Source: Bacillus thermotolerans (GTDB lineage: Bacteria > Bacillota > Bacilli > Bacillales > Domibacillaceae). Taken from it: a DNA stretch of 32,919 nt. Below, piece after piece: positions 26,627-32,919 of the stretch (positions within the stretch are counted from its first letter, which is position 1; every line of letters begins with the position of its first letter). The stretch is from assembly GCF_000812025.2 (NCBI RefSeq), contig NZ_JWJE02000044.1, positions 1 to 32,919 on the forward strand, written 5' to 3'. The notes below the pieces were generated by a model that was not told where the DNA came from, searched no databases, and worked only from the letters and a program-made list of their open reading frames with translations. The translations under genes were made by a program, and so were the position numbers.

Positions 26627-27712
26627 TTACTTCTTTTCGTTTGCAATCAATGTTCCCACGATCTCAGCTACCCGGCTGCCGACCTCCGACGTGGAAGCGG
26701 AGCCCTTCATATCCGGCGTTAACACTTCACCTTCCACCATCAGCTGTTCAATCGCCTGCAGCACGTTCTTGCCGCGGTTCTCATAGCCAAAGAAGTCGAG
26801 CATTTGGCTGGCGGACCAAATCGTCGCAAGCGGGTTCGCGAGCCCCTGCCCCGCAATATCCGGCGCAGAACCGTGAACCGGTTCGAACATGGACGGGAAG
26901 TCACGCTCCGGATTAATGTTCGCTCCGGCAGCCAAGCCGATACCGCCGGCAAGCGCCGCTCCAAGGTCCGTCAGAATGTCGCCGAACAGATTCGACGTCA
27001 CGACCACTTCAAAGCGCTTTGGATCTTTAATCATCAGCATCGCCGCCGCGTCCACCAGGTAAGACGCCGTCTCGACCTCCGGATATTCCACGCTGACTTC
27101 CTCAAATACTTGATCCCAGAACACCATCGAATAATTGAGCGCGTTCGCCTTCGAAATGCTCGTTAACGAACGGCCTTCCTTCTTCGCCGTTTCAAACGCG
27201 TAGCGAATGATCCGCTCCGTGCCTTTGCGTGAAAATACGCCGTTTTGCATGACGACTTCATGCGGCTGCCCTTTGAAGAGCCAGTCGCCCGCTCCGGAGT
27301 ATTCGCCCTCACTGTTCTCGCGGATAAACAGCATATCCACGTCTTTTCGGTCCACATCGACAAGCGGCAAATGCGCCCCGTCAAGAAGCTTTACCGGGCG
27401 AATGTTCACATACTGGTCAAAACTCTTGCGAATGCGCAGCAGCAAATCCCATAACGAAATGTGATCCGGCACTCCCGGGAAACCGACGGCTCCCAAATAA
27501 ATGGCGTCGAATTCCTTCAGCTTCTCAATGCCGTCTTCATCCATCATTTTTCCGGTTTTCGTGTAATACTCGCAGCCCCATGGGAAATATGTATAGTCAA
27601 AGGCGAACGTGCCGTCTGCTTCCGCCGCTGTATTTAGCACTTTAATCCCTTCGTCAATTACCTCCGGACCAATTCCATCGCCAGCAATCACTGCAATCTT
27701 CCATGTTTTCAT
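26627..27712 (-). CDS. Tartrate dehydrogenase / decarboxylating D-malate dehydrogenase
   Basis: A 361-aa enzyme of the isocitrate/isopropylmalate dehydrogenase family, close to B. subtilis YcsA. N-terminal AGDGIGPEVIDEG, the substrate loop IRKSFDQYVNIRPVKLL, FIRENSEGEYSG, and the metal-binding NLFGDILTDLGAALAGG are all present; EPVHGSAPDIAG follows for the cofactor. It oxidises D-malate or tartrate with NAD. The ATG at 27712 follows AGAGGGATACAT. It has its own transcription unit and no clear tie to the aromatic pathway. Confidence 0.87.
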   Translation of the reverse strand: MKTWKIAVIAGDGIGPEVIDEGIKVLNTAAEADGTFAFDYTYFPWGCEYYTKTGKMMDEDGIEKLKEFDAIYLGAVGFPGVPDHISLWDLLLRIRKSFDQYVNIRPVKLLDGAHLPLVDVDRKDVDMLFIRENSEGEYSGAGDWLFKGQPHEVVMQNGVFSRKGTERIIRYAFETAKKEGRSLTSISKANALNYSMVFWDQVFEEVSVEYPEVETASYLVDAAAMLMIKDPKRFEVVVTSNLFGDILTDLGAALAGGIGLAAGANINPERDFPSMFEPVHGSAPDIAGQGLANPLATIWSASQMLDFFGYENRGKNVLQAIEQLMVEGEVLTPDMKGSASTSEVGSRVAEIVGTLIANEKK

Positions 27713-27726
27713 ATGTATCCCTCTTT

Positions 27727-27823
27727 TGTTGTGGTTTATTTCTTGCCAAATGGGCAATTCGCGAAATGAGTGGGAATCTCCTTCTTTTTGAGGAAATATT
27801 TTTTATCCCAGCTTACCACAACA
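27727..27823. repeat. Inverted repeat around the dehydrogenase promoter region
   Basis: TGTTGTGGT (27727-27735) and ACCACAACA (27815-27823) are exact 9-bp complements 79 bases apart, upstream of the dehydrogenase. They could be a pair of operator half sites or chance. Confidence 0.3.
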
Positions 27824-27839
27824 ACTGAAGGAATGAGAA

Positions 27840-27878
27840 AAGCAAGCCTTCTCTCCTTGTGGAAAAGGCTTGCTTTCT
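27840..27878 (-). terminator. Terminator of the YitT-family gene
   Basis: AAGCAAGCCTT and AAGGCTTGCTT form an 11-bp stem with a 14-base loop. On the minus strand it is followed by TTCTC, a weak T-run. Confidence 0.75.
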
Positions 27879-27896
27879 TCGTGAAGATGATATGTT

Positions 27897-28709
27897 TTAA
27901 GAGGCTTTATGGAATAATCCCATAACCTCCAGTGTCGGTGTAATATTGACAAAAGCACAAGCATCCGCTTCTTGAATCATTTTCTTAACATCTGTCAGCT
28001 GATGACGGGCGATCACCGTAACCAGAATAGCCCGGCCCTCGCCTGTGTATGCTCCCTCACCGTTCATTAGCGTCACACCGCGGTATAAGTTAGCCAAAAG
28101 CTGCTCCTTCACTTCTTCCCCTTTAGAAGTAATAATGGTTAACGTCAGCTTAACATGGCTTGTATGAATCATATCAATGACTTTCCCTGTTGCAAAAATC
28201 GCGATCATCGTATGAAGAGCCGCATCCCAGCTGAAAATAAACCCGGAGGCCAGCACAACGACCCCATTCATCGCTGTCAATAAGGAACCGAGTGGAAATT
28301 CCTTCTTTTGCGCCAGCAGCATGGCAATAATATCGAATCCGCCAGATGACCCAGAAGCCCGGAACACAAGACCAATGCCGAACCCGGTAATGACTCCGCC
28401 GAAGATAGCTGACAAAATCGGTTCAGTGGACAACGGCACAATTGGAATGACATACAGACTGACCGAAATAGCTACTACCGACAGAATCGTGTAAGCGATA
28501 AACCGCTTGCCCAGCATCAGAAAGCCAAGAATCAGCAGCGGCAGATTCAAAAGGAAGTTGACCGTACCTGTATTAAGCGGGGTAATGAGCCCGAACATAA
28601 TGGCTATGCCGCTAAGTCCGCTGCTAAGCACTTCATGCGGAATTAGAAAAAAGTTATACGCCACTCCTACAAGAAACGAGCCAATAATGATGCTTATTAC
28701 ATTCTTCAT
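27897..28709 (-). CDS. YitT-family membrane protein (DUF161/DUF2179)
   Basis: A 270-aa protein with five or six hydrophobic segments in residues 1-175, including the typical N-terminal SFLVGVAYNFFLIPHEVLSSG and the glycine-rich FRASGSSGGFDIIA. A cytoplasmic DUF2179 domain of about 80 residues follows (KLTLTIITSKGEEVKEQL to the end). B. subtilis has several paralogues (YitT, YpjC, YqfU, YvjA, YdeO and others) of unknown function. GGAGAAGGTAG precedes the ATG. It appears monocistronic. Confidence 0.9.
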   Translation of the reverse strand: MKNVISIIIGSFLVGVAYNFFLIPHEVLSSGLSGIAIMFGLITPLNTGTVNFLLNLPLLILGFLMLGKRFIAYTILSVVAISVSLYVIPIVPLSTEPILSAIFGGVITGFGIGLVFRASGSSGGFDIIAMLLAQKKEFPLGSLLTAMNGVVVLASGFIFSWDAALHTMIAIFATGKVIDMIHTSHVKLTLTIITSKGEEVKEQLLANLYRGVTLMNGEGAYTGEGRAILVTVIARHQLTDVKKMIQEADACAFVNITPTLEVMGLFHKAS

Positions 28710-28829
28710 CTACCTTCTCCTTTCTCCCATCCTAAGTCAAAATTATTATAAGTGAGAAACCGGGAATAACGGAGATGATAGTTTTTTCAGAAAAACCTAA
28801 TTGAAGGACAAACGCCCGCACCAGCATGA

Positions 28830-28857
28830 ACCAATAGGCGCCTATCTGAATATGTTA
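28830..28857 (+). promoter_or_regulatory. SigK-like promoter of the spore-associated sHSP gene
   Basis: AC (28830-28831), 17 bases and AATATGTTA (28849-28857) match the mother-cell SigK consensus AC-N16/17-CATANNNTA with one mismatch. The spacer contains the palindrome ATAGGCGCCTAT. Confidence 0.45.
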
Positions 28858-28889
28858 CTATATCATCCTGTCTGAAAGGAGAAGGGACG

Positions 28890-29396
28890 ATGGATGCGAT
28901 GAACAGCTTTAAGCGGAAGGGGAACTACCCTTTTCAGCAGGCGGACCATCCGGTTTTTCCGATGGAGCACCTGCACGAGGTCAAAAGCATGATCAAGCAT
29001 TACCATTCTATTTTGAATGAGGATTTCTGGTCGCAAGTTCATCAGCTAAGCATGAACAAACACCAGTCCATTCAACTCTTTCCTATTGAAATCTGGGAAA
29101 GCGAAGACTATATTTACTTATCCGTTATCATACCTGGTCTCGCAAACTTCCAGCAGGTGAGGCTGCGTTTTCATAATGACCAGACAGCCGTCCTGCACAT
29201 TCACTCCCCCTCTTCTAAACCTGGCGACGCCCAGACGCTTGTCAAGAGCGAGCTGCCCCAACAGCCGTATGAACGTGACATTTGTTTTCGAACTCCAGTA
29301 GACACTGCTGATTACTCGTTCAGCTATGAACATGGGGTACTCACCTACACGCTGAAAAAGAAAAAAGAGAGATTAGACATCCCATTTGATTTTTAA
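28890..29396 (+). CDS. Hsp20/alpha-crystallin-like protein, probably spore-associated (1)
   Basis: A 168-aa divergent small heat-shock-type protein. Residues about 60-150 form an alpha-crystallin-like domain: PIEIWESEDYIYLSVIIPGL, then the paired strands and EHGVLTYTLKKKKERLDIPF at the end. The N-terminal 55 residues are rich in His and Gln. AAAGGAGAAGGG precedes the ATG. A GerPB/PD-like gene follows within 8-23 bases. Resemblance to spore coat protein CotP and the neighbours suggest a place in the spore coat. Family confidence is moderate because the usual GVL motif is the only strong match (HGVLTYTL). Confidence 0.7.
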   Translation: MDAMNSFKRKGNYPFQQADHPVFPMEHLHEVKSMIKHYHSILNEDFWSQVHQLSMNKHQSIQLFPIEIWESEDYIYLSVIIPGLANFQQVRLRFHNDQTAVLHIHSPSSKPGDAQTLVKSELPQQPYERDICFRTPVDTADYSFSYEHGVLTYTLKKKKERLDIPFDF

Positions 29397-29419
29397 ATGA
29401 CAGAATGGAGGGAACGGTC

Positions 29420-29728
29420 ATTCCTCAGTTTGAAATTAATATTGGTCAATTGAAGGTGATGCAGATTTCAGGCACCTCTTCACTCGTCGTCGGAACAGCC
29501 GAATATAAAGCACCAGCCAGCCAATCTAAAACAACGAACGGAGTAGGGAGCGCCTACGGAGACGGCTCTAATATTCACATGCGCCCCTATCAATCACCTG
29601 TCAACGATTCAGACGTAGCCGAGAAAATGGTTTCTCACACAGGCCCCGTCTCCCGTCCATTATTTTATTATCCATATTATCCAGCTGTACCTGGTCCTTA
29701 CTATGCATATCATCAACCCATCCGCTAA
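29420..29728 (+). CDS. GerPB/GerPD-like spore germination protein
   Basis: The N-terminal core FEINIGQLKVMQISGTSSLVVGTAE, read here in parts, matches the I-x-x-L-K-I-x-x-I-x-x-S-S-x-x-x-x-G pattern of GerPB and GerPD, inner-coat proteins that let germinants reach their receptors. A low-complexity middle follows and a Tyr/Pro-rich tail (FYYPYYPAVPGPYYAYH), common in spore coat proteins. Start choice is unusual: GGAGGG lies eight bases before ATT (29420), while the in-frame ATG at 29405 overlaps that site and has none of its own. From ATT the product is 102 aa. It follows the sHSP gene closely and is probably in its operon. Confidence 0.7.
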   Translation: MPQFEINIGQLKVMQISGTSSLVVGTAEYKAPASQSKTTNGVGSAYGDGSNIHMRPYQSPVNDSDVAEKMVSHTGPVSRPLFYYPYYPAVPGPYYAYHQPIR

Positions 29729-29731
29729 CCA

Positions 29732-29761
29732 AGAAGCCCGGCTAACGAAAGCCGGGCTTCT
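29732..29761. terminator. Bidirectional terminator between convergent spore genes
   Basis: AGAAGCCCGGCT and AGCCGGGCTTCT form a 12-bp stem with a 6-base loop between the GerPB-like gene (plus) and the second sHSP gene (minus). Confidence 0.85.
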
Positions 29762-29782
29762 ACTTGCCTAGGCAAGAAATAG

Positions 29783-30106
29783 TTATAGCTGCTTCTCCAG
29801 GAAAATCTCTAAAACTCCTCCCTCATAGTTGAACCGTACCGTTTGCCTGTTCACTTCTCCTGGCAGCTCAATCGTACGGTGGAAAGGCCCTTCATAGATT
29901 TCCTGAGTAATAGTGTGTTTGAGCTGCTTAGGGAGAGCGGTAATAACCTTTCCCTTTACCTCCAGCAGCCCTCGTTCATTAAAGAAAAGGCGCATGTTTT
30001 CCCTCTTAACTCCTGGAAGGCTGAGACGCAAATAATAAGAGCTCTCCAATTCAAACAAATCCATTCTTGGCGTGCGGACCTCCTGCTTAGGCTGGCTATG
30101 ATTCAT
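29783..30106 (-). CDS. Hsp20/alpha-crystallin-like protein (2)
   Basis: A 107-aa small heat-shock-type protein that is almost only the alpha-crystallin domain: MDLFELESSYYLRLSLPGVKRENMRL, read as its start DLFELESSYYL and LPGVKRENM, then FHRTIELPGEVNRQTV and the closing YEGGVLEIFLEKQL. The A/G-x-L motif is GVL. Length is shorter than general stress sHSPs (about 140-150 aa) and like that of some spore proteins. The ATG at 30106 follows GGGGGGAG; a longer frame to 30148 has no matching site. Confidence 0.85.
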   Translation of the reverse strand: MNHSQPKQEVRTPRMDLFELESSYYLRLSLPGVKRENMRLFFNERGLLEVKGKVITALPKQLKHTITQEIYEGPFHRTIELPGEVNRQTVRFNYEGGVLEIFLEKQL

Positions 30107-30224
30107 ACAGCTCCCCCCATTTGAATAAGTATGGAATAGTTTATTCACCTCTGCACAAAAGAATGAGGCAGAACCGGCTGCAGGCAGCCTGCCCAGCTAC
30201 GGCCCTTCATAAGGAGTGTTATGC

Positions 30225-31256
30225 ATGCCCGCCTTCTCCAAGAAGCCAGATAACGAACCTTACCTGTACGGACAATTAGCCAACATATTCGAATACCACA
30301 TTCAAAGGATAAAAATAGAGAAAGTAAAAGGCACTTTTCAGCTCGGGCATCTCATCGAACAAGAAAGGATAAGCGAAAACAGCCTTCATCGTTTTTTCAT
30401 TGGAGAGATCAAGATAACGGAGGTAGAGGGAACGGGAACAGTCGGCATCGGTCTGACCCAAAAAGGAAGCAAAAAGGAAGAAGCACTCCTCTCTCCACAG
30501 AAAGCGGATAAAGAGATCCAATCAATTTATCAAGACAGTCAATCTTTATTAAATATAAACCAAGTTCCCCGCTTTCTTCAAAGACTGGCTGTCAGAAAGC
30601 CCGTGCTCAAGGCCGTATGGAATGATATTAAGCGCTCTTGGCAGACAAGCGCCCCTTTCGACCGTTTTTATGAGAATGTCTTAGCCTTATTAGATGAACT
30701 GCCCCTCCCTTCAAGCCATTCTACCCGTGTTTATATTCCCTCCTCCATTCGTATGGAGGCAGCTGACAGCCTGGAGGAACAAGCCAAGGCGCTGTTCATT
30801 GCTCTCATGATTCTTCAATATTTACTGCCAGGAGAAGTGAAGGTAAACCATTTGAAGAGACAAAAAGTACAGGCAGAAAAGCTTCAGCTCTCCTCCGGCC
30901 ACCCTAATGCCCAAAGCATGCTTCAGGCAATAAAAGAGGGACTGCAGATAAAGCAGCTTCCGTCTACTCTCAAACAGCTTGAGGAGCATGCTTATGCCTT
31001 GCATGCTCTCCTTTTCTCCATCCTTCAGCCGCTTGTGCAGAAGGAGCAATTAGAATTGTATGTCCACCATCTAAATGCTTTGTATGCTCAAACGATTAAA
31101 CAAGTATCCTTTGATCTTTCCCTGACTGAACTAACAGCAGAGGAATGGAGCTTTCTCTTTACACAAGCAGCCGAACACTTGGAGGAAGCTGAGAAGCATT
31201 TGCTGCTGAATTATCCGCTTGCGCTGATGTGTGACAGAGAAACAGAGAAGAGCTAG
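30225..31256 (+). CDS. 343-aa protein with GerP-like N-terminal motifs
   Basis: Residues 1-85 contain two segments with the GerP pattern: IQRIKIEKVKGTFQLGHL near residue 30 and FIGEIKITEVEGTGTVGIGL near 60. Paired motifs of this kind occur in GerPE. Residues 100-335 are a helical region with no GerP feature; EIQSIYQDSQSLLNINQVPRFL and LAVRKPVLKAVW resemble the DehI (halocarboxylic acid dehalogenase-like) repeat, with low certainty. The ATG at 30225 follows AAGGAG by eight bases; a GTG nine bases upstream is the other option. Neighbours are spore proteins on both sides. No function can be assigned. Confidence 0.6.
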   Translation: MPAFSKKPDNEPYLYGQLANIFEYHIQRIKIEKVKGTFQLGHLIEQERISENSLHRFFIGEIKITEVEGTGTVGIGLTQKGSKKEEALLSPQKADKEIQSIYQDSQSLLNINQVPRFLQRLAVRKPVLKAVWNDIKRSWQTSAPFDRFYENVLALLDELPLPSSHSTRVYIPSSIRMEAADSLEEQAKALFIALMILQYLLPGEVKVNHLKRQKVQAEKLQLSSGHPNAQSMLQAIKEGLQIKQLPSTLKQLEEHAYALHALLFSILQPLVQKEQLELYVHHLNALYAQTIKQVSFDLSLTELTAEEWSFLFTQAAEHLEEAEKHLLLNYPLALMCDRETEKS

Positions 31257-31266
31257 CCAGAACTCA

Positions 31267-31301
31267 GAAAAAAAACGATTGCCCCTATATTGGACAATCG
31301 T
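31267..31301 (-). terminator. Terminator of the GerPA/PF-like gene
   Basis: ACGATTG and CAATCGT form a 7-bp stem; on the minus strand it is followed by TTTTTTTTCTG. On the plus strand the following TCTTCTTG is weaker but may end the 343-aa gene. Confidence 0.8.
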
Positions 31302-31318
31302 CTTCTTGCTTACGATCT

Positions 31319-31585
31319 TTAATCCTCCAGCCCAACCTCGGTTTGCTTGGACTTCAGTGGATTATCAATCGCATCATTATCAATAATAGGAGAACCAACC
31401 GGCGACTGATTAATGACATCGAAGTCCCCGTATGTCTGGCCCAGCGAGATGGTCTTATTTTGGCTATGGAGATTCGTTAACGAAGACTCTCCCGTATTGA
31501 ACGAAGCTGTGTTTTGCATGTTATTGATTTTGATACTGCCAAAAATATTAATAATTAATCCATCTGTTTCAATTAAGCGAGCCAC
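31319..31585 (-). CDS. GerPA/GerPF-like spore germination protein
   Basis: An 88-aa protein with the family core INIFGSIKINNMQNTASFNTG near residues 12-32, followed by the Asn/Gln-rich stretch and a Gly-Asp-Phe segment (TYGDFDVINQSPVGSP) like the GNTGDF of GerPA and GerPF. These small proteins act in the inner spore coat to allow germinant passage. It starts with GTG after AGGGAG and has a perfect SigK promoter match upstream, so late mother-cell expression is likely. It is not in a gerPABCDEF operon. Confidence 0.85.
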   Translation of the reverse strand: MARLIETDGLIINIFGSIKINNMQNTASFNTGESSLTNLHSQNKTISLGQTYGDFDVINQSPVGSPIIDNDAIDNPLKSKQTEVGLED

Positions 31586-31618
31586 CTGCTCTCACTCCCT
31601 GTTAAAGAGGCTTTATTG

Positions 31619-31645
31619 TAGGGTATGTGAAAGTTTCCAAATGGT
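31619..31645 (-). promoter_or_regulatory. SigK promoter of the GerPA/PF-like gene
   Basis: On the minus strand AC (31645-31644), exactly 16 bases, then CATACCCTA (31627-31619) fit the SigK consensus AC-N16/17-CATANNNTA without mismatch. The B. subtilis gerP operon is also SigK-dependent. Confidence 0.75.
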
Positions 31646-31656
31646 GCTCCCTGCCT

Positions 31657-31696
31657 TCCCAAAAGTAAAATACCCGTTGCCAGGAAGCAGCGGGCT
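31657..31696 (-). terminator. Weak terminator of the second flavin reductase gene
   Basis: On the minus strand CCCGCTGC and GCAACGGG pair with one mismatch, followed by TATTTTACTTTT. Confidence 0.5.
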
Positions 31697-31703
31697 ATCA
31701 CTT

Positions 31704-32207
31704 TTATTTGTCTGTATAGAACTCAGCTGGAATAGGACCAAAAGCACGACGGTGATAAAGCATTGGATCCTTGCTCTTATCAATTTGAATGTCCTTGACA
31801 TTCCCAATCAGCACTGTATGATCGCCAGCTTCTACAGCTTTAAATGTCTCACATTCGAATACGCCGAACGCTCCCTCGATAATAGGGAGACCATTTTCAG
31901 ACATTTCCCACTTGCATTGGCTGAAGCGGTCCACGCCTTTCGTAGCGAACGTCATGCATAAATCCTTTTGATCGCCCGCAAGCACGTGCACAGCGAACTT
32001 GCCGCCTTCTGTAAAGGCTTTAATTGTGGATACACCATGGTCAATGGACCAAAGCACCATCAAAGGGTCCAGTGAGACAGATGCGAAGGAATTAACCGTT
32101 AAGCCAACCGGTGTTCCGTCCTCCGTCACGCCCGTTACAACTGTTACACCTGTTGGGTAATTCCCCATGACTTCTTTAAATACTGCTTGTTTTTCCGCTT
32201 TATCCAT
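31704..32207 (-). CDS. Flavin reductase family protein (HpaC paralogue)
   Basis: A 167-aa split-barrel flavin reductase. Signatures are YPTGVTVVTGV, then TVNSFASVSLDPLMVLWS at the flavin site, and the C-terminal GDHTVLIGNV. It shares this architecture with HpaC at 18082-18558 but has diverged (for example NSFASVSL against NAFMSVSL). It stands alone with no monooxygenase beside it, so its partner is unknown. AAAGGGGAGAG precedes the ATG. Confidence 0.88.
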   Translation of the reverse strand: MDKAEKQAVFKEVMGNYPTGVTVVTGVTEDGTPVGLTVNSFASVSLDPLMVLWSIDHGVSTIKAFTEGGKFAVHVLAGDQKDLCMTFATKGVDRFSQCKWEMSENGLPIIEGAFGVFECETFKAVEAGDHTVLIGNVKDIQIDKSKDPMLYHRRAFGPIPAEFYTDK

Positions 32208-32400
32208 TTTTCTCTCCCCTTTACTATGTACTTTCCTTTACTTTAACAAAAAATAAAGAAAAACTCGCTCAAAACGACTTTGTTTTATTGAATATTCTTT
32301 ATATATTATATCACAATGCTCACCTGCAGCGGGCCGGTTGAAACGCGAAGAAAATAATTGCGGCAGGAGGCATAGTCCTTATGGAATCAGCTCCTCAAGA
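32208..32400. other. Gene-free stretch upstream of the flavin reductase
   Basis: The part nearest the gene is A/T-rich and probably holds its promoter, but no box pair is convincing. I see no gene. Confidence 0.4.
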
Positions 32401-32430
32401 AAAGCCCCGTTTCTAGAAAACGGGGCTTCA
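32401..32430 (-). terminator. Terminator after the truncated lipoprotein-like gene
   Basis: AAGCCCCGTTT and AAACGGGGCTT form an 11-bp stem; on the minus strand it is followed by TTC. It ends the gene whose C-terminal part is at 32456-32647. Confidence 0.8.
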
Positions 32431-32455
32431 CTTAAACGCATGGTTTCTGATGCTT

Positions 32456-32647
32456 TTACTGTGCAGCTTCTGGCATCGGCATTTCCTGCGCGCTATTTAT
32501 TACTTCTTCAGGTACTTGAATAGGCTCAACCTTATTAAAGTTGCTGTACACCATATTCATCGTTTGAGAGGTTTGCAGCTCGTTGCCTTCTGCATTCATC
32601 GACATATCCATTACTACGTCCATTTTCGTTGTTTGGAAGGATTCTTT
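32456..32647 (-). pseudogene. C-terminal part of a DUF6612-like lipoprotein gene, cut by an IS element
   Basis: 64 codons remain, reading KESFQTTKMDVVMDMSMNAE at the interrupted side, then LQTSQTMNMVYSNFNKVEPI and VPEEVINSAQEMPMPEAAQ before TAA. The repeated MDMSM/MNMVYSN strands and the VEPIQVPEEV close resemble DUF6612-type Bacillus lipoproteins, whose N-terminal part would be expected on the far side of the element, outside the window. The frame has no start of its own and abuts the element end at 32648. Confidence 0.65.
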
Positions 32648-32649
32648 TT

Positions 32650-32873
32650 GAACCTCCCACGACTAAAGTCGCGGGATTCTATTGCCCTTTCGGGCAGTAA
32701 AACCCTAAGACTTGTCGTCGTAGAATTCCTGCTTCATCAGGACTTGCCTGGCTGTTCCCAGGGCTTACTGTCCCTCCATTACTGTTAAAAAACAGTACCC
32801 GACGCCGCAGCCCGCAGCCGTAGCATCGGCAGGCACACCCCGCCGTTCCAGCGGTGTATGGGACACGGAAATC
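32650..32873 (-). ncRNA. Probable omega RNA (reRNA) of the TnpB element
   Basis: Between the tnpB stop and the element end there are about 220 bases with several hairpins, for example CTGCCC-GAAA-GGGCA (32682-32698), CTGTTTTTTAACAG and the terminal palindrome. In IS200/IS605 elements this region yields the TnpB guide RNA, whose guide is the sequence just past the element end, here AAAGAATCCTTCC of the interrupted gene. The exact 5' end is unknown. Confidence 0.6.
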
Positions 32874-32919
32874 TTAAGCCGTAGCCAGCTCTTCTTGAAG
32901 AAGCCGGAGGCCTTCTTTT
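32874..32919 (-). CDS. tnpB: TnpB (IS1341/OrfB type), C-terminal end only
   Basis: The last 14 codons read KEGLRLLQEELATA followed by TAA. This is the standard C-terminus of TnpB/OrfB proteins of Bacilli, which normally follows the zinc-ribbon and the D-R-D-x-N-A-A-x-N-I motif. TnpB is an RNA-guided DNA endonuclease that helps keep its element. The catalytic part is outside the window, so activity cannot be judged. Confidence 0.75.
   Translation of the reverse strand, partial: KEGLRLLQEELATA

Larger units (their letters stand above)
32648..32919 (-). mobile_element. Right end of an IS200/IS605-family (TnpB-type) element, partial
   Basis: The stretch contains the end of a tnpB frame, a long structured non-coding tail and a terminal hairpin. 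On the minus strand the tail ends AATCCCGCGACTTTAGTCG, then TGGGAGGTTCAA. The hairpin (32656-32675) has a CGAC/GTCG stem plus CCC/GGG around one mismatch, the usual subterminal palindrome of these elements. I placed the boundary after TTCAA (32648) by analogy with related ends. The element continues past the window. Confidence 0.8.

Noticed and set aside
31413-31961. 182-codon plus-strand ORF
   Set aside because: It runs opposite the GerPA/PF-like and flavin reductase genes, with no ribosome binding site and an unlikely composition.
32338-32523. 61-codon plus-strand ORF and an 11-codon ORF with GGAGG near 32380
   Set aside because: The first runs through a terminator and the lipoprotein remnant; the second stops inside the terminator stem.
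32734-32873. Open frame reading HTPLERRGVPADATAAGCGVG downstream of the tnpB stop
   Set aside because: It is out of frame with KEGLRLLQEELATA and falls in the structured omega RNA region.

Overview
The window comes from a low-to-mid GC, endospore-forming Bacillaceae chromosome. Evidence for this: a fadN-fadA-fadE beta-oxidation operon behind a FadR-type palindrome, a classical TPP riboswitch before thiC, GsiB-type KGG-repeat stress proteins behind a SigB-like promoter, GerP-family spore proteins behind a SigK-like promoter, strong GGAGG ribosome binding sites and many hairpin/T-run terminators. No rRNA or tRNA gene was seen.

Layout. 1-5.6 kb (minus): fadNAE with promoter, FadR box and terminator. 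5.7-6.85 kb: a FhuF-like Fe-S protein (minus) and a divergent Fur-type promoter (plus) that drives a short transcript with only a 23-codon ORF and a strong terminator. 6.87-9.15 kb (minus): TPP riboswitch, thiC and a coupled small Cys/His protein. 9.2-13.6 kb: two K+/H+ antiporter systems with TrkA-C domains (an NhaP2-like single protein on minus, KhtT-KhtU on plus) on either side of a small tyrosine recombinase whose start region is a 48-bp perfect palindrome. 13.9-15.1 kb: three tandem gsiB-like genes, the third frameshifted.

15.1-23.6 kb (minus): a nine-gene 4-hydroxyphenylacetate operon in the order DapA-type aldolase, hpaE, hpaB, hpaD, hpaC, an FAD synthetase-like gene, hpaG1, hpaG2, hpaF. 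HpaB, with reduced flavin from HpaC, makes homoprotocatechuate. HpaD cleaves the ring, HpaE oxidises the semialdehyde, HpaF and HpaG isomerise and decarboxylate, and the DapA-like aldolase should give pyruvate and succinate semialdehyde. A divergent LysR gene, a cre-like site and an ATAC-N7-GTAT motif lie at the operon head. Beyond the regulator is a 37-aa symporter accessory protein with a sodium:solute symporter, the likely uptake system. No HpaH-type hydratase is present here.

26.6-28.7 kb (minus): a tartrate/D-malate dehydrogenase and a YitT-family membrane protein. 28.9-31.6 kb: a spore-associated group of two small heat-shock-type proteins, a GerPB/PD-like protein, a 343-aa protein with GerP-like N-terminal motifs and an unrelated helical C-terminal part, and a GerPA/PF-like protein. 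31.7-32.2 kb: a second flavin reductase. 32.4 kb to the end: the C-terminal part of a lipoprotein-like gene cut by the right end of an IS200/IS605-family (TnpB-type) element that runs out of the window.
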